A DNA stretch of 64,000 bases, from positions 20,441-84,440 of the forward strand of contig NZ_JAZDCH010000003.1 in NCBI RefSeq assembly GCF_036311905.1. The letters run 5' to 3'. The position numbers and the translations under genes are program-made. Of the stretch, positions 1-8,915 are shown piece after piece (position 1 is the stretch's first letter; each line of letters starts with the position of its first letter). This DNA is from Brachybacterium sp036311905 (lineage in GTDB: Bacteria; Actinomycetota; Actinomycetes; Actinomycetales; Dermabacteraceae). The notes below the pieces were generated by a model, which worked only from the letters and a program-made list of their open reading frames with translations, did no database searches and was not told where the DNA came from.

Positions 1-276
1 GCGGTCCGGGCCGTGAAGGACCGCGGCCTGGACACCCTCGTGATCGTCGGCGGGGTCGCCGCCAACGCCCGGCTCCGCGCCGCCGCCCAGGAGCGCTGCG
101 ACGCCGAGGGCATCTCGCTGCGCATCCCGCCGATCCGACTGTGCACGGACAACGGAGCGATGATCGCCGCCGTCGGCGACCTGCTGGTCCGCTCCGGCGC
201 CGCGCCCAGCGGCCTCGGCATCGCCGCGGACCCCTCGGCCGTGCTCCACGGCGCCCAGCTGCCGCTGCCGCGGTGA
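1..276 (+). CDS. tsaD: tRNA N6-adenosine threonylcarbamoyltransferase, C-terminal fragment
   Basis: Only the last 91 codons are in the window; the frame is open from base 1 and the start lies upstream. TsaD (Kae1/Gcp family) transfers the threonylcarbamoyl group to A37 of ANN-decoding tRNAs, using threonylcarbamoyl-AMP made by TsaC, whose gene lies at 21296-22201. Visible family signatures are VIVGGVAANARLR and, about 25 residues later, the nucleotide/metal-site segment CTDNGAMIA. The C-terminus after PLPR is normal for the family. The gene is truncated only by the window edge. The family call is firm from these two motifs. Confidence 0.93.
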   Translation, partial: AVRAVKDRGLDTLVIVGGVAANARLRAAAQERCDAEGISLRIPPIRLCTDNGAMIAAVGDLLVRSGAAPSGLGIAADPSAVLHGAQLPLPR

Positions 277-337
277 CCTCCGTCTCCCTCCTCGGTCGCG
301 CGACCCGCTCGCGTCGCCATCGCCGGTGAGCAGTTGC

Positions 338-343
338 TAGACT
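338..343 (+). promoter_or_regulatory. -10 element of the tRNA-Arg promoter
   Basis: TAGACT lies 10 bases before the first base of the mature tRNA, which puts the transcription start about 4 bases upstream of the tRNA 5' end. No good -35 hexamer is visible 17 bases upstream. The same TAGACT hexamer recurs before the genes at 35915 and 60622. Confidence 0.5.
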
Positions 344-353
344 CACCAGGTCC

Positions 354-429
354 GCCCGCGTAGCTCAGTGGATAGAGCGTCTGCCTCCGGAGCAGAAGGT
401 CGTAGGTTCGAATCCTGTCGCGGGCACCA
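354..429 (+). tRNA. tRNA-Arg (anticodon CCG)
   Basis: A complete cloverleaf can be folded by hand. The acceptor arms GCCCGCG (354-360) and CGCGGGC (419-425) pair fully, followed by discriminator A and an encoded CCA (427-429). The D stem is GCTC/GAGC, the anticodon stem TCTGC/GCAGA with loop CTCCGGA (anticodon CCG), and the T loop TTCGAAT. It reads CGG arginine codons, which are common in this GC-rich DNA. A strong hairpin follows immediately, so it looks like a single-gene transcript. Confidence 0.96.
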
Positions 430-430
430 T

Positions 431-471
431 CGAGGGCCCCGGTCGTGCGCACAGCGCGACCGGGGCCCTCG
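431..471 (+). terminator. hairpin terminator after tRNA-Arg
   Basis: A perfect 15-bp inverted repeat (431-445 with 457-471) encloses an 11-base loop and begins two bases after the tRNA CCA end. It lacks a T-run, as is common for actinobacterial terminators. Confidence 0.75.
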
Positions 472-499
472 CGGTTCCGCCGGGTGGGAGGAGGAGACC

Positions 500-2416
500 T
501 TGACCGTAGAGCCCGCAGAGCCCGCAGGGCCCGCGGCGTCCGAGAGACCGCGATCGAGCTCGCGCACTCCGATCGCGCGCTTCGACGATCACTCCACCGG
601 TCGCGCCCTCGAGCTCGGTCCCGCGCGGGCGGTCCTCGCCGCCCACGCCCCGGACGCGGTGCTGCCCGTCCTCCGCGCCGTCCAGGAGCACGTCGACGCG
701 GGCGGATACGCCGCGGGCATGATCGCCTACGAGGCCGCCTCCGCCCTCGACCCCGTCCTCACCACCCGCGCCCCGGATCCCGCCCTGCCGCTGGTGCGCT
801 TCGTGATCGCCGACGAGGTCCGGGAGATGCCCGCGGGCAGCCGGCCGGACTCTCTCGGCCCCTACCGGGTCGAGGAGTGGCGGTCGGAGACCTCCGAGGC
901 CGAGCACGCCCGCAAGATCCAGCGGGTGCGCGAGGCGATCGCCGCGGGGGACACCTACCAGGTCAACCTCACCACCCGGCTGCGCGGACGGATCACCGGC
1001 GACCTCCTCGCCTGCCACCTGGACCTGCTCGACGCCCAGCATGCTCGCTACGGCGCCTATCTCGACCTGGGGGACCGGACGGTGCTCAGCGCGAGCCCCG
1101 AGCTGTTCCTCGCCCGCGAGGGGGACCTCCTCACCACCCGGCCCATGAAGGGCACCGCCGCGCGCGGCGGCACGCCCGCCGCCGACGCCGAGGCGCGGGC
1201 GCGCCTCCTGCGGAGCCCGAAGGAGCGGGCGGAGAACGTCATGATCGCGGACCTGCTCCGCAACGACCTCGCCCGCCTCGCCACGATCGGCGGCGTGGAG
1301 GTGCCCGCCCTGCTCGACGCCGAGCCGTACCCCACCCTGTGGCAGCTGACCAGCACGGTCACCGCGCGCCTGCGCACGGGGACAGACCTCGCGGACGCCC
1401 TCCGGGCGACCTTCCCCTGCGGCTCCATCACGGGCGCCCCGAAGGCGTCGACGATGGGGCTGATCCGCGAGCTCGAGGACTCCCCGCGCGGCGTCTACTG
1501 CGGCGCGATCGCCCTGCTCACTCCGCGTCGCACCACGGCATCCGGGGAGCTCCCCGCCACCTGGCGTCTGTCCGTCGCGATCCGCACCGTCGTCGTCGAC
1601 ACCTCGCCCGGGGCCGACGGCACCGCCGAGTACGGGGTGGGCGGCGGGATCACGTGGGCCTCCGAGCCCCGGGCCGAGGCCGCCGAGCTGCGGATCAAGG
1701 CCCGCGTGCTCGATGCGCTGTGCGAAGACGGGCGGGGAGCGCCCGCCGTGTCCACCGCCGGGGCCGGGGTCACCGTCCCCGACCCGGCGGACTTCGCCCT
1801 GCTCGAGACCCTCGCCGTGCGCGGCGGGATCCCCGTCCACCTCGAGCAGCACCTCGACCGGATCCTCGCCTCCGCGGACCACTTCGCGATCCCCGCCGCG
1901 CGCGACCGGCTCGCCGCGCTGCTGCGCACCCGCGCCGCCGAGGGCGGCGACCGCGTGCTGCGGCTCGCGCTCGGCCTCGACGGCACGGCCCGGATCACCG
2001 AGCGACCGCTCCCGGAGGCCGCCGATGGACCGGTCCTCCTCGCGCTCGATGATCGCAACCGGGACCCCGACGACCCGGCGGTGCGGCACAAGACCACCGA
2101 CAGGGGCGACCTCGTCGCGGCCCTCGAGCGGGCCCGGGCACGGGATCCGCGGGTGCAGGACGTGGTGCTGCGCGGGCGGGACGGTCGGGTGACCGAGACC
2201 GGCATCGCCTCGCTCGCCGTGCGCCGCGACGGGCGCTGGTGGACACCGCCTCTCGAGGACGGGCTGCTGCCCGGCGTGGGCCGGCGTCTCGCCCTCGAGG
2301 CCCGTCTGATCGCGGAGCGTCCCCTCACCCCGGAGGAGCTGCGCACCGCGGAGGAGATCGCGGTGCTCAGCTCCGTGCGCGGCTGGCGCCGGGCCGAGCT
2401 GCTCCTCGAGACCTGA
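500..2416 (+). CDS. pabB: fused aminodeoxychorismate synthase component I / aminodeoxychorismate lyase
   Basis: A 638-residue two-domain enzyme for the p-aminobenzoate branch of folate synthesis. Residues about 20-415 are a chorismate-binding PabB domain: RPMKGTAARG carries the PabB-type active-site lysine (K217), followed by AENVMIADLLRNDLAR, GSITGAPK and YGVGGGITW. Residues about 430-638 are a fold-type IV PLP enzyme like PabC, with VRHKTTD supplying the probable PLP lysine (K531) and VTETGIASL. The frame is open upstream through the tRNA, so the start must be internal. TTG at 500 sits behind GGGAGGAGGAG and gives a sensible N-terminus. The glutamine amidotransferase PabA is not in the window. 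PabB-PabC fusions are known in bacteria. Confidence 0.88.
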   Translation: MTVEPAEPAGPAASERPRSSSRTPIARFDDHSTGRALELGPARAVLAAHAPDAVLPVLRAVQEHVDAGGYAAGMIAYEAASALDPVLTTRAPDPALPLVRFVIADEVREMPAGSRPDSLGPYRVEEWRSETSEAEHARKIQRVREAIAAGDTYQVNLTTRLRGRITGDLLACHLDLLDAQHARYGAYLDLGDRTVLSASPELFLAREGDLLTTRPMKGTAARGGTPAADAEARARLLRSPKERAENVMIADLLRNDLARLATIGGVEVPALLDAEPYPTLWQLTSTVTARLRTGTDLADALRATFPCGSITGAPKASTMGLIRELEDSPRGVYCGAIALLTPRRTTASGELPATWRLSVAIRTVVVDTSPGADGTAEYGVGGGITWASEPRAEAAELRIKARVLDALCEDGRGAPAVSTAGAGVTVPDPADFALLETLAVRGGIPVHLEQHLDRILASADHFAIPAARDRLAALLRTRAAEGGDRVLRLALGLDGTARITERPLPEAADGPVLLALDDRNRDPDDPAVRHKTTDRGDLVAALERARARDPRVQDVVLRGRDGRVTETGIASLAVRRDGRWWTPPLEDGLLPGVGRRLALEARLIAERPLTPEELRTAEEIAVLSSVRGWRRAELLLET

Positions 2417-2464
2417 CCTGCCCCGCCCGGTGACGGGTGGCGGTCCCGGGGCGGGTCGCCCGCC

Positions 2465-4741
2465 TCAGGCGCGGTCGCGGCGGGCGGCGAGCAGCGCCTC
2501 GAGCACGCCGCGCACCTCGTCGGTGCCCGCGATGCGGAGCGACGCCGCGGTGTCCCCGCCGCCGACCTTGATCCCCACGTCCCCCTCGCCGAGACGGCCG
2601 AAGACGGTCTCGTCGGTGACGTCGTCCCCGAGGTAGATCCAGGCGTCGGCCGCGTACGCGCGGCTGAGGGCCTCCATGGCGGCGCCCTTGGAGGTGTGCA
2701 CCACGGAGAACTCCACGACCTCCTTGCCCGGAGTCACGGTGACGTCCGGGAGGGTCATGGCCAGCTCGAGCGCTTCCTCGGTCGCGTTCGCCCCGCCGCG
2801 ACCGCGGGCATTGCGGGTGTGGAGCACCGCGGCGGCCGGCTTGGTCTCGACCTCCGCCCCCGGATGAGCCAGCGCGATCCGCTGCAGGGCGAGGGTGATC
2901 GAGTCCAGCAGCTCCCGGCGCTCCGGGGTCATGGTCAGCGCCGCCGAGTCGAGCACCTCGGCGTGCATCTCCGCCGGCAGGGCGCCCACCTCCGCTCCGT
3001 GCGAGCCGACCAGGACCACGGAGCTGGGCATCGAGGTGTGCTGGTCGAGGTCGGCCAGGGCCCGCCCGGAGACCAGAGCCACCGACACCCCGGGCAGGGT
3101 GGCGAGCTCCCGCAGCACCGCGAGCGAGCGCTGGTCGGGCTCGACCGCGTCACGGTCCGCGACGATGGGGGCGAGCACCCCGTCGAAGTCGGAGGCGATG
3201 AGGAGGCGGGGCCGCTCCACGAGGGCCTGGAGCGCCGCGTCGACCGCCGCGGGCTCGCTCACCGCATCCCCGCTGAGGCGGATCCGCGGGGGCTGACGGG
3301 TCTCGGGGGAGCCGGTCTGCTCGAGCTGCTCGAGGAAGCTGTGCGCCCAGGCCTGCACGTCGTGCTCCATCACCTGGTGGCGGAGCGAGGTCATCGCCTC
3401 CTCCTGATCCTCCGGCGCCATCTCCAGCGCGCGCAGGATCGCACCCTTGAGCGCGTCGATGTCGTGCGGGTTGACGGTGATCGCGGCGCGCAGCTCGTCC
3501 GCGGCGCCGGCGAACTCGCTCAGCACGAGCACGCCGCGGAGGTCCGGGCGGGAGGCCACGTACTCCTTGGCGACGAGGTTCATGCCGTCGCGCAGCGCCG
3601 TCACCAGCACGACGTCCGCCGCCATGTACAGGGCGGTCATGTCGCGCCGGTCGAAGGAGCGATGCTGGTAGGAGACGGCCGGGCGCCCGATCGGGGCGTG
3701 GTCGCCGTTGATCCGGCCGACGGTCAGCTCGACCTCGTCGCGCAGCTGCCGGTAGGCATCGACCCGCTCCCGCGAGGGGGTCGCGACCTGGATCATCACG
3801 GTGTCCTGGGGATCGATGATCCCCTCGTCCAGCAGCTCGCCCCAGGCCTTCAGGCGGTGACGGATGCCCTTGGTGTAGTCCAGGCGGTCCACGCCGAGGA
3901 CGATCCGCCGCGGCTCGCCGAGGTCCCGGCGCAGCTGCGCGGCGCGCTCGATGATCTCCTCCTGCTGGGTGAGCTCTGAGACGGCCGCGGAGTCGATCGA
4001 GATGGGGAAGGTGCGGGCCTGCACCTGGCGGCCCGGGGCCGAGCCGATCCCGGGCACGTGCACCGTCTGCCCGTCGACGTGATGCCCCAGCAGCTTCCGC
4101 ACGCTGGTGAGGAAGTTCTGGGTGTCGCTCTCCCGCTGGAAGCCCACGAGGTCCGCGCCTAGCAGACCGCGGAGGATCTGGGTCCGCTTGGGCAGCTGCG
4201 AGAACAGCTCGACCGAGGGGAACGGGATGTGGTTGAAGAAGCCGATGCGCAGGTCGTCGCGCTGCTCGCGGATCAGGCGCGGGGCCAACTGCAGCTGGTA
4301 GTCGTGCACCCAGACCGTGCCGTGGGCACCCGCCACCTCGGCGGCGGTGCGCGCGAAGCGGCGGTTCGCGGCGACGTACGAGTCCCACCAGCCGCGGTGG
4401 AACTCGGGGTCCACGATCACATCGTGGTAGAGCGGCCACAGCGTCGCGTTGGAGAAGCCCTCGTAGTACTTCTCCACGTCCTCGGCGGAGAGGGCCACGG
4501 GGAAGAGGCTCATCCCGTCGGCTTCGAAGGGCTCCGGCGCCTCGCCGGGCGATCCGGCCCATCCGACCCACGCCCCCGAGTCGACGGTGCGCATCACCGA
4601 CTCCATCGCCGTCACGAGCCCACCGGGGCTCGTCACCCACTCGGTGGCGCCATCGGGCAGGGTGCGGGAGTCGACGGGGAGGCGGTTCGCGACGACGACG
4701 AGTTCGTGGCCGGTCGGGGTCACGGGCGCGGGAGTGGGCAT
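2465..4741 (-). CDS. otsA: fused trehalose-6-phosphate synthase / trehalose-6-phosphate phosphatase
   Basis: A 758-residue bifunctional enzyme that makes trehalose from UDP- or ADP-glucose and glucose-6-phosphate. The N-terminal GT20 glycosyltransferase (about 12-480) shows VVANRLPV, GWAGSPG, WVHDYQLQL, FFNHIPFPS, GVDRLDYTKGI and LRDGMNLVAKEYVA. The C-terminal HAD phosphatase (about 520-755) shows SDFDGVLAPI, VSGR, GSHGAEVG and the metal motif YLGDDVTDE. The ATG at 4741 follows AAGGAG on the minus strand and is preferred to further upstream codons. Actinobacteria often keep OtsA and OtsB separate, but fused forms exist. It converges on pabBC with a 48-base gap that holds only a weak GC-rich hairpin. 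Confidence 0.92.
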   Translation of the reverse strand: MPTPAPVTPTGHELVVVANRLPVDSRTLPDGATEWVTSPGGLVTAMESVMRTVDSGAWVGWAGSPGEAPEPFEADGMSLFPVALSAEDVEKYYEGFSNATLWPLYHDVIVDPEFHRGWWDSYVAANRRFARTAAEVAGAHGTVWVHDYQLQLAPRLIREQRDDLRIGFFNHIPFPSVELFSQLPKRTQILRGLLGADLVGFQRESDTQNFLTSVRKLLGHHVDGQTVHVPGIGSAPGRQVQARTFPISIDSAAVSELTQQEEIIERAAQLRRDLGEPRRIVLGVDRLDYTKGIRHRLKAWGELLDEGIIDPQDTVMIQVATPSRERVDAYRQLRDEVELTVGRINGDHAPIGRPAVSYQHRSFDRRDMTALYMAADVVLVTALRDGMNLVAKEYVASRPDLRGVLVLSEFAGAADELRAAITVNPHDIDALKGAILRALEMAPEDQEEAMTSLRHQVMEHDVQAWAHSFLEQLEQTGSPETRQPPRIRLSGDAVSEPAAVDAALQALVERPRLLIASDFDGVLAPIVADRDAVEPDQRSLAVLRELATLPGVSVALVSGRALADLDQHTSMPSSVVLVGSHGAEVGALPAEMHAEVLDSAALTMTPERRELLDSITLALQRIALAHPGAEVETKPAAAVLHTRNARGRGGANATEEALELAMTLPDVTVTPGKEVVEFSVVHTSKGAAMEALSRAYAADAWIYLGDDVTDETVFGRLGEGDVGIKVGGGDTAASLRIAGTDEVRGVLEALLAARRDRA

Positions 4742-4776
4742 GCGGCGGCTCCTTGCGAGGTCCGGGGGTCGGCCCG

Positions 4777-4782
4777 AGACTA
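4777..4782 (-). promoter_or_regulatory. possible -10 element for otsAB
   Basis: On the minus strand the hexamer TAGTCT, overlapping GATAGT, lies about 35 bases before the otsAB start codon. No clear -35 partner is seen. Confidence 0.35.
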
Positions 4783-4943
4783 TCAAGTGGGCTCCGTCAC
4801 CCTGTGCCGGCCGCGGATCTACGCCGCGCCGTCCGTCCTCGGCCTGACCGGGCAGAATGGTCCCCGGCTTCCGCGGCACCCGCCTCTGGGTCGGGTCCCG
4901 GACCGCTGGCCGGACGACCCGGCCGGCACCGCCCGTCCCGCCC

Positions 4944-4949
4944 TACCCT
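4944..4949 (+). promoter_or_regulatory. possible -10 element for lysA
   Basis: TACCCT lies about 36 bases before the lysA ATG in the divergent otsAB-lysA interval. It fits the TANNNT pattern; no -35 is recognised. Confidence 0.4.
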
Positions 4950-4985
4950 CGGGACTCGACCCTCCACCCCCGATCGAGGAGCAGA

Positions 4986-6398
4986 ATGCGCGCCCACGAG
5001 GCCGGAGCACTCCACGGCAACGACGCGGCCCCCACCTGGCTGCCGTTCCCCGCCGACGTCAACACCCTCATCCCCGGTCTGTGGTCCGAGACGACCGTGC
5101 GCGGGGCCGACGGCGCCGTCGAGGTCGGCGGCGTGAGCGTCGCCCGCATCGCCGAGGAGGTGGGCACCCCGGCCTTCGTGCTCGATGAGGCCGACTTCCG
5201 CGCCCGTGCCCGCGCCTTCCGCGACGCCTTCGCCGAGGCCTTCCGCCCGCACGCCGGGGCCGACGTCTACTACGCCGGGAAGGCCTTCCTGTGCGGCGCC
5301 GTCGCGCGCTGGATGGAGGAGGACGGCCTGGGACTGGACGTCTGCACCGGCGGAGAGCTCGCGGTCGCCCTGCGCGCCGGGTTCCCCGCGGAGCGCATCG
5401 CCCTGCATGGCAACAACAAGTCCGACGCCGAGATCCGTCGCGCCCTCGACGCCGGGGTGGGCCGGATCGTGGTCGACTCCCTCGACGAGATCGGCCGGGT
5501 CGACCAGCTCGCCGCCGCCGCCGGGGTGCGGGCCGCGGTGATGCTGCGCGTGACCACCGGCGTCGAGGCGCACACCCACGAGTTCATCGCCACCGCCCAC
5601 GAGGACCAGAAGTTCGGCCTCTCCCTCACCGGTGGCGCCGCCTTCGAGGGGGTGCGGGAGGTGCTCGGCGCCGGCCATCTCGAGCTCGTCGGCCTGCACT
5701 CCCACATCGGCTCGCAGATCTTCGACACCGGCGGCTTCGAGGTCGCCGCCCGTCGGGTGCTCGACCTCGTCGCCCGGGTCCGCGAGGAGCTCGGACACAC
5801 GATTACCCAGCTGGACCTCGGCGGTGGCTTCGGCGTCATGTACAACACGCAGCACACGCCCTCGACCCCCGAGGCGCTCGCCGCGGGCATCGCCGGGATC
5901 GTCGAGAAGCAGTGTCACGAGCTCGAGCTCGAGGTCCCGCACGTCTCCTTCGAGCCGGGCCGCGCGATCGCGGGCCCGTCCACGCAGACCCTCTACTCGG
6001 TCGGCACCGTGAAGGACGTGCGTTTGGGCGGACCGCATCACCGCGTGTACGTCTCCGTCGACGGCGGCATGAGCGACAACATCCGCACCGCCCTCTACGA
6101 CGCCGACTACTCCTGCCTGCTCTCCTCGCGCATCTCGGGGGAGCGGCCCGAGGTGGTGCGCGTGGTCGGCAAGCACTGCGAGAGCGGCGACATCGTGGTC
6201 AAGGACGAGTACCTCCCCGCCGACGTCCAGCGCGGTGACCTCGTCTCGGTGCCGGTCACCGGCGCCTACTGCTACTCGCTGGCCTCCAACTACAACCACG
6301 TCCCGCGCCCGCCGGTGGTCGCCGTCCGGGACGGCGAGATCCGCACCCTCGTGCGCCGCGAGACGGAGGAGGACCTCCTCGGCCTCGACCTCGGCTGA
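4986..6398 (+). CDS. lysA: diaminopimelate decarboxylase
   Basis: A 470-residue PLP enzyme that decarboxylates meso-diaminopimelate to L-lysine, the last step of lysine synthesis. It has the alanine racemase-like barrel plus a C-terminal beta domain. DVYYAGKAFLC gives the PLP lysine (K99); HSHIGSQIFD, LDLGGGFGV, EPGRAIAG and the CESGD cysteine that contributes to the dimer active site all follow. The ATG at 4986 is preceded by GAGGAG and gives the usual family N-terminus; upstream in-frame codons lack a ribosome site. It opens a lysA-hom-thrC-thrB block with the order seen in mycobacteria, although a 115-base gap and a probable promoter precede hom. Confidence 0.95.
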   Translation: MRAHEAGALHGNDAAPTWLPFPADVNTLIPGLWSETTVRGADGAVEVGGVSVARIAEEVGTPAFVLDEADFRARARAFRDAFAEAFRPHAGADVYYAGKAFLCGAVARWMEEDGLGLDVCTGGELAVALRAGFPAERIALHGNNKSDAEIRRALDAGVGRIVVDSLDEIGRVDQLAAAAGVRAAVMLRVTTGVEAHTHEFIATAHEDQKFGLSLTGGAAFEGVREVLGAGHLELVGLHSHIGSQIFDTGGFEVAARRVLDLVARVREELGHTITQLDLGGGFGVMYNTQHTPSTPEALAAGIAGIVEKQCHELELEVPHVSFEPGRAIAGPSTQTLYSVGTVKDVRLGGPHHRVYVSVDGGMSDNIRTALYDADYSCLLSSRISGERPEVVRVVGKHCESGDIVVKDEYLPADVQRGDLVSVPVTGAYCYSLASNYNHVPRPPVVAVRDGEIRTLVRRETEEDLLGLDLG

Positions 6399-6449
6399 GG
6401 ATCCGCCACGCACGTTCATCGACGGTCACCGACCACGAGCGTCCTCGGC

Positions 6450-6455
6450 TACAGT
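6450..6455 (+). promoter_or_regulatory. possible -10 element for hom-thrC-thrB
   Basis: TACAGT lies 58 bases before the hom start in the lysA-hom gap, with a GTCACC-like sequence at roughly the -35 distance. The match is modest. No leader peptide rich in Thr or Ile codons is evident. Confidence 0.4.
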
Positions 6456-6513
6456 GCGAGGGCCCTCACGGCCCGCCCGTCGGCCCCCTGTCCAGGGAAG
6501 GAAACCCCCGGAG

Positions 6514-7851
6514 ATGACTGAGAACCCCCCTGTCGGCACCGACCTGCCGGTGCTCCGCGTCGCCGTCCTCGGAGCCGGGACCGTCGGCACCGAGGTGCTG
6601 CGGCTGATCGCCGAGCAGGGCGAGGACCTCGCGCACCGCATCGGGGCCCGCCTCGAGGTGATCGGCGTCGCCGTCCGCGACCTGACCCGCGACCGCGGCG
6701 AGTTCGTGCCCGCGGGCCTGCTCACCGAGGACGCCGGCGCGCTCGTCGACGACGCCGACCTCGTCATCGAGGTGATGGGCGGCATCGAGCCCGCGCGCAC
6801 CCTGCTGCTGCGGGCCATGGAGGGCGGCGCGAGCGTCGTCACCGCGAACAAGGCGCTGCTGGCCCAGGAGGGCGCGGAGCTGTACGAGGCCGCCGACCGC
6901 CACGATGTAGACCTCTACTTCGAGGCCGCCGTCGCCGGGGCGATCCCGCTGGTGCGCCCGGTGCGCGAGTCCCTCGCGGGCGACCGCATCCAGCGCGTGC
7001 TCGGCATCGTCAACGGCACGACGAACTACATCCTCGACGCCATGACCCGCTCCGGCGCGGACTTCGGGGACGCCCTCGCCTCCGCCCAGGAGCTCGGTTA
7101 CGCCGAGGCGGATCCGACGGCCGACGTGCAGGGGCACGACGCCGCGGCGAAGGCGTCGATCCTCGCCTCCCTGGCCTTCCACTCCCGGGTGCGGCTCGCG
7201 GACGTCTACTGCGAGGGGATCACCGAGGTCTCCGCGCAGGACATCGCCGCGGCCGCCCGCATGGGCCGCACGATCAAGCTGCTCTCGATCGTCGAGCGCG
7301 TCGAGGACGAGTCCGGGGAGCGCATCTCCGCCCGCGTCTACCCGGCGCTGATCGCCGACAGCCACCCGCTGGCCTCCGTCTCCGAGGCGTACAACGCCGT
7401 GTTCATCGAGGCCGACGCCGCGGGCTCGCTGATGTTCTACGGACAGGGGGCGGGCGGCGCCCCGACCGCCTCGGCCGTGCTCGGCGACGTCGTCTCCGCG
7501 GCGCGGCTGCGGGTGCGCGGCGGCATGGGCCCGCGCGAGTCGCGCTACGCCGCCCTCGAGGTGGCGCCGCTCGAGGAGCTGCGCAGCGCGTTCTACGTGT
7601 CGCTGACGGTCGAGGACCGCCCGGGCGTGCTCGCGGAGATCGCCGGCACCCTCTCGGGACGCGGCATCTCGATCTCGACCATCCACCAGGAGCTCGGACG
7701 CGACCGGAGCGCGGACGGCCCCGCGACGGCGCACATCGGCATCAGCACGCACCGCGCGCTCGAGTCCGCGATGACCGCCGCGCTGGACGAGTTCTCCTCC
7801 ACCTCCACCGTCCTGTCCATCGACTCCGTCCTGCGCATCGAAGGAGAATGA
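6514..7851 (+). CDS. hom: homoserine dehydrogenase
   Basis: A 445-residue NAD(P)-dependent enzyme that reduces aspartate semialdehyde to homoserine at the branch to threonine and methionine. The N-terminal Rossmann segment is VAVLGAGTVGTEV; VTANKALLA and GIVNGTTNYIL are the catalytic/substrate-binding signatures. Residues about 365-440 form an ACT domain (VEDRPGVLAEIAGTL), the usual site of threonine feedback control. It is the monofunctional type, not fused to aspartokinase. The ATG at 6514 follows GGGAAGGAAA. The stop overlaps the ATGA just before thrC, so the genes are probably coupled. Confidence 0.95.
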   Translation: MTENPPVGTDLPVLRVAVLGAGTVGTEVLRLIAEQGEDLAHRIGARLEVIGVAVRDLTRDRGEFVPAGLLTEDAGALVDDADLVIEVMGGIEPARTLLLRAMEGGASVVTANKALLAQEGAELYEAADRHDVDLYFEAAVAGAIPLVRPVRESLAGDRIQRVLGIVNGTTNYILDAMTRSGADFGDALASAQELGYAEADPTADVQGHDAAAKASILASLAFHSRVRLADVYCEGITEVSAQDIAAAARMGRTIKLLSIVERVEDESGERISARVYPALIADSHPLASVSEAYNAVFIEADAAGSLMFYGQGAGGAPTASAVLGDVVSAARLRVRGGMGPRESRYAALEVAPLEELRSAFYVSLTVEDRPGVLAEIAGTLSGRGISISTIHQELGRDRSADGPATAHIGISTHRALESAMTAALDEFSSTSTVLSIDSVLRIEGE

Positions 7852-7856
7852 CCCGC

Positions 7857-8915
7857 ATGGCACACCAGTGGCGCGGCGTCCTCGCCGAGTACTCCGATCA
7901 CCTGCCCTTCTCCTCCACGGACACGCTGCTGAGCCTCGGCGAGGGCGGGACCTCGCTCGTCGCCGCGCCCGCGCTGTCGGCGAAGGTCGGGGCCGAGGTC
8001 CACATCAAGGTCGAGGGCCAGAACCCGACGGGCTCCTTCAAGGACCGCGGCATGGTCTCCGCGATGTCGAAGGCGCTGAACGACGGGGCGACCACCGTCG
8101 TCTGCGCGTCGACGGGCAACACCTCCGCCTCCGCCGCGGCCTACGCGGCCGCCGCCGGCCTCACCTGCGTGGTGCTGCTGCCCGAGGGCAAGATCGCCGC
8201 GGGCAAGCTCGCCCAGGCTGTCGTCCACGGGGCGAAGCTCGTGCAGGTGCAGGGCAACTTTGACGACTGCCTCGAGATCGCGCGCAAGCTCGACGCCGAG
8301 CACCCCGTCGAGCTCGTGAACTCGGTGAACCCCTACCGCCTGCAGGGGCAGAAGACGGCCGCCTTCGAGATCGTCGACGCGCTCGGCGGTGCCCCCGACC
8401 TCCACCTGCTCCCGGTAGGCAACGCGGGCAACATCTCCGCCTACTGGATGGGCTACCAGGAGTACCGCGAGAAGGGGATCTCGGACTCCGTGCCGCGCAT
8501 GTGGGGCTTCCAGGCCGCGGGCGCCGCGCCGTTCGTCGCCGGCCGCCCGATCCTCGACCCGGAGACGGTCGCGACCGCGATCCGGATCGGAGCCCCCGCG
8601 TCGTGGGACCTCGCCGTCGCCGCGCGCGACGACTCCGGCGGCAGCATCGACGCCGTGACCGACGAGCAGATCCTCGCCGCGCAGGCCCTCCTCGCCGCCG
8701 AGGTCGGGATCTTCGTCGAGCCGGCCTCCGCGGCGGGCGTCGCGGGGCTGCTGCAGAAGGCCGAGCAGGGCCTGGTCCCCGTCGGCGCACGGATCGTCAT
8801 CACCGTGACCGGCAACGGGCTCAAGGACGTGGACACCGCGCTCAGCGGCCGCGATCTCACGCCGACCGTCATCCCCGTGGACATCTCCGCGGCCGCGGAG
8901 GCCATGGGGCTGTGA
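7857..8915 (+). CDS. thrC: threonine synthase
   Basis: A 352-residue fold-type II PLP enzyme that converts O-phosphohomoserine to threonine. NPTGSFKDRG carries the PLP lysine (K62), and LLPVGNAGN is the phosphate-binding loop. It is the short, plant/actinobacterial-type ThrC. Two ATGs are possible. The one at 7848 overlaps the hom stop but lies directly against AAGGAG. The ATG at 7857 has correct spacing from that site and starts MAHQWRG, the expected N-terminus. The stop overlaps the thrB GTG by 4 bases. Confidence 0.94.
   Translation: MAHQWRGVLAEYSDHLPFSSTDTLLSLGEGGTSLVAAPALSAKVGAEVHIKVEGQNPTGSFKDRGMVSAMSKALNDGATTVVCASTGNTSASAAAYAAAAGLTCVVLLPEGKIAAGKLAQAVVHGAKLVQVQGNFDDCLEIARKLDAEHPVELVNSVNPYRLQGQKTAAFEIVDALGGAPDLHLLPVGNAGNISAYWMGYQEYREKGISDSVPRMWGFQAAGAAPFVAGRPILDPETVATAIRIGAPASWDLAVAARDDSGGSIDAVTDEQILAAQALLAAEVGIFVEPASAAGVAGLLQKAEQGLVPVGARIVITVTGNGLKDVDTALSGRDLTPTVIPVDISAAAEAMGL

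Noticed and set aside
354..429. tRNA-Arg as a phage or island attachment site
   Set aside because: tRNA 3' ends are common att sites, but no integrase and no repeat of the tRNA 3' end is seen; the flanking genes are housekeeping.
368..499. Upstream extension of the pabBC frame through the tRNA gene
   Set aside because: The open frame runs into the tRNA and its terminator. The TTG at 500 has a strong ribosome site and gives a normal N-terminus.
2422..2455. Terminator between pabBC and otsAB
   Set aside because: Only a 7-bp stem with a 20-base loop can be drawn, which is weak in such GC-rich DNA.
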